Positions 63,981 through 64,000 of a stretch of 64,000 nt of DNA are shown here, piece after piece (the first letter of the stretch is position 1; each line of letters begins with the position of its first letter). The notes below the pieces were generated by a model that ran no database searches, was not told where the DNA came from, and was given only the letters and a program-made list of their open reading frames with translations. Position numbers and translations under genes: made by a program. The DNA is from CAZMMV01 sp964637035 (lineage in GTDB: Bacteria; Bacillota; Clostridia; Tissierellales; Tissierellaceae). The DNA lies in NCBI GenBank assembly GCA_964637035.1, contig CAZWTU010000003.1:7239-71238 (forward strand), read 5' to 3'.

Positions 63981-64000
63981 CACAGAACCTAGGATACTAA

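Overview
The window is low-GC, tightly packed bacterial chromosome from an endospore-forming Firmicute. Gene content (spoIIA operon, spoVA operon, SpoIID, BofC, YqfC/YqfD), the SCIFF peptide with its radical SAM maturase, glyS/glyQ as separate subunits, and gene order point to Clostridia/Tissierellia; genus cannot be decided from sequence alone. Nearly every gene is on the minus strand, so the window reads biologically from 64000 to 1. Only a pair of half-size TauE/SafE permease genes and one class A penicillin-binding protein are on the plus strand. One 100-N scaffold gap (4289-4388) interrupts hemZ.

Layout from high to low coordinate. 64000-53900: a sporulation/RNA-processing/GTPase operon (yqfC, yqfD, phoH, pgpH, ybeY, diacylglycerol kinase-PAP2 fusion, DUF3048 lipoprotein, cdd, era, recO), then glyQ-glyS from a good sigma-A promoter. 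51800-43900: a CcpN-like CBS regulator with its PPDK regulatory protein, dgt, then dnaG-rpoD, trmK, nif3-like and a zinc-ribbon protein. 43850-41250: RNase P RNA, a palindromic TGTCATTCC repeat element and an orphan type IIG-like adenine methyltransferase. 41100-34650: an NlpC/P60 hydrolase, folD, spoIIAA-spoIIAB-sigF from a clear sigma-H promoter, and spoVAA-E preceded by a small membrane ORF. 34600-26700: PBP1, hflX, a NUDIX-like protein, yigZ, a CoA-binding protein, the split permease, yebC and asnA. 25600-20400: a zinc phospholipase-like protein, transglutaminase, MltG-like fragment, unknown protein, CBS-ACT protein, bofC and ruvCAB. 18700-5000: spoIID, queA, tgt, yajC, scfA-scfB, secDF, lapA, recJ, relA, dtd, a metallo-beta-lactamase-fold hydrolase and hemZ. 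5000-1: hemerythrin, aspS, tcdA, an rseC-family gene, a CsoR-family repressor and the 5' end of glyA.

Most of this is conserved core genome. The best candidate for something not routinely annotated is the rseC-family gene at 506-928: a good ribosome-binding site and start lead through an in-frame TGA exactly where the first cysteine of the family's cysteine cluster belongs, and a small hairpin whose loop starts with G lies 19 nt after it. This could be a selenocysteine codon. It is followed directly by a CsoR-family gene whose sensor positions (Cys31, Tyr56, Cys60) resemble the persulfide sensor CstR more than copper CsoR. Other points of interest are a probable ATT start codon in the CcpN-like regulator, a shared leader motif in front of aspS and asnA, an orphan methyltransferase, a NUDIX protein with a broken Nudix box, a small ORF coupled to spoVAA, and palindromic repeats abutting phoH, pgpH and rnpB.
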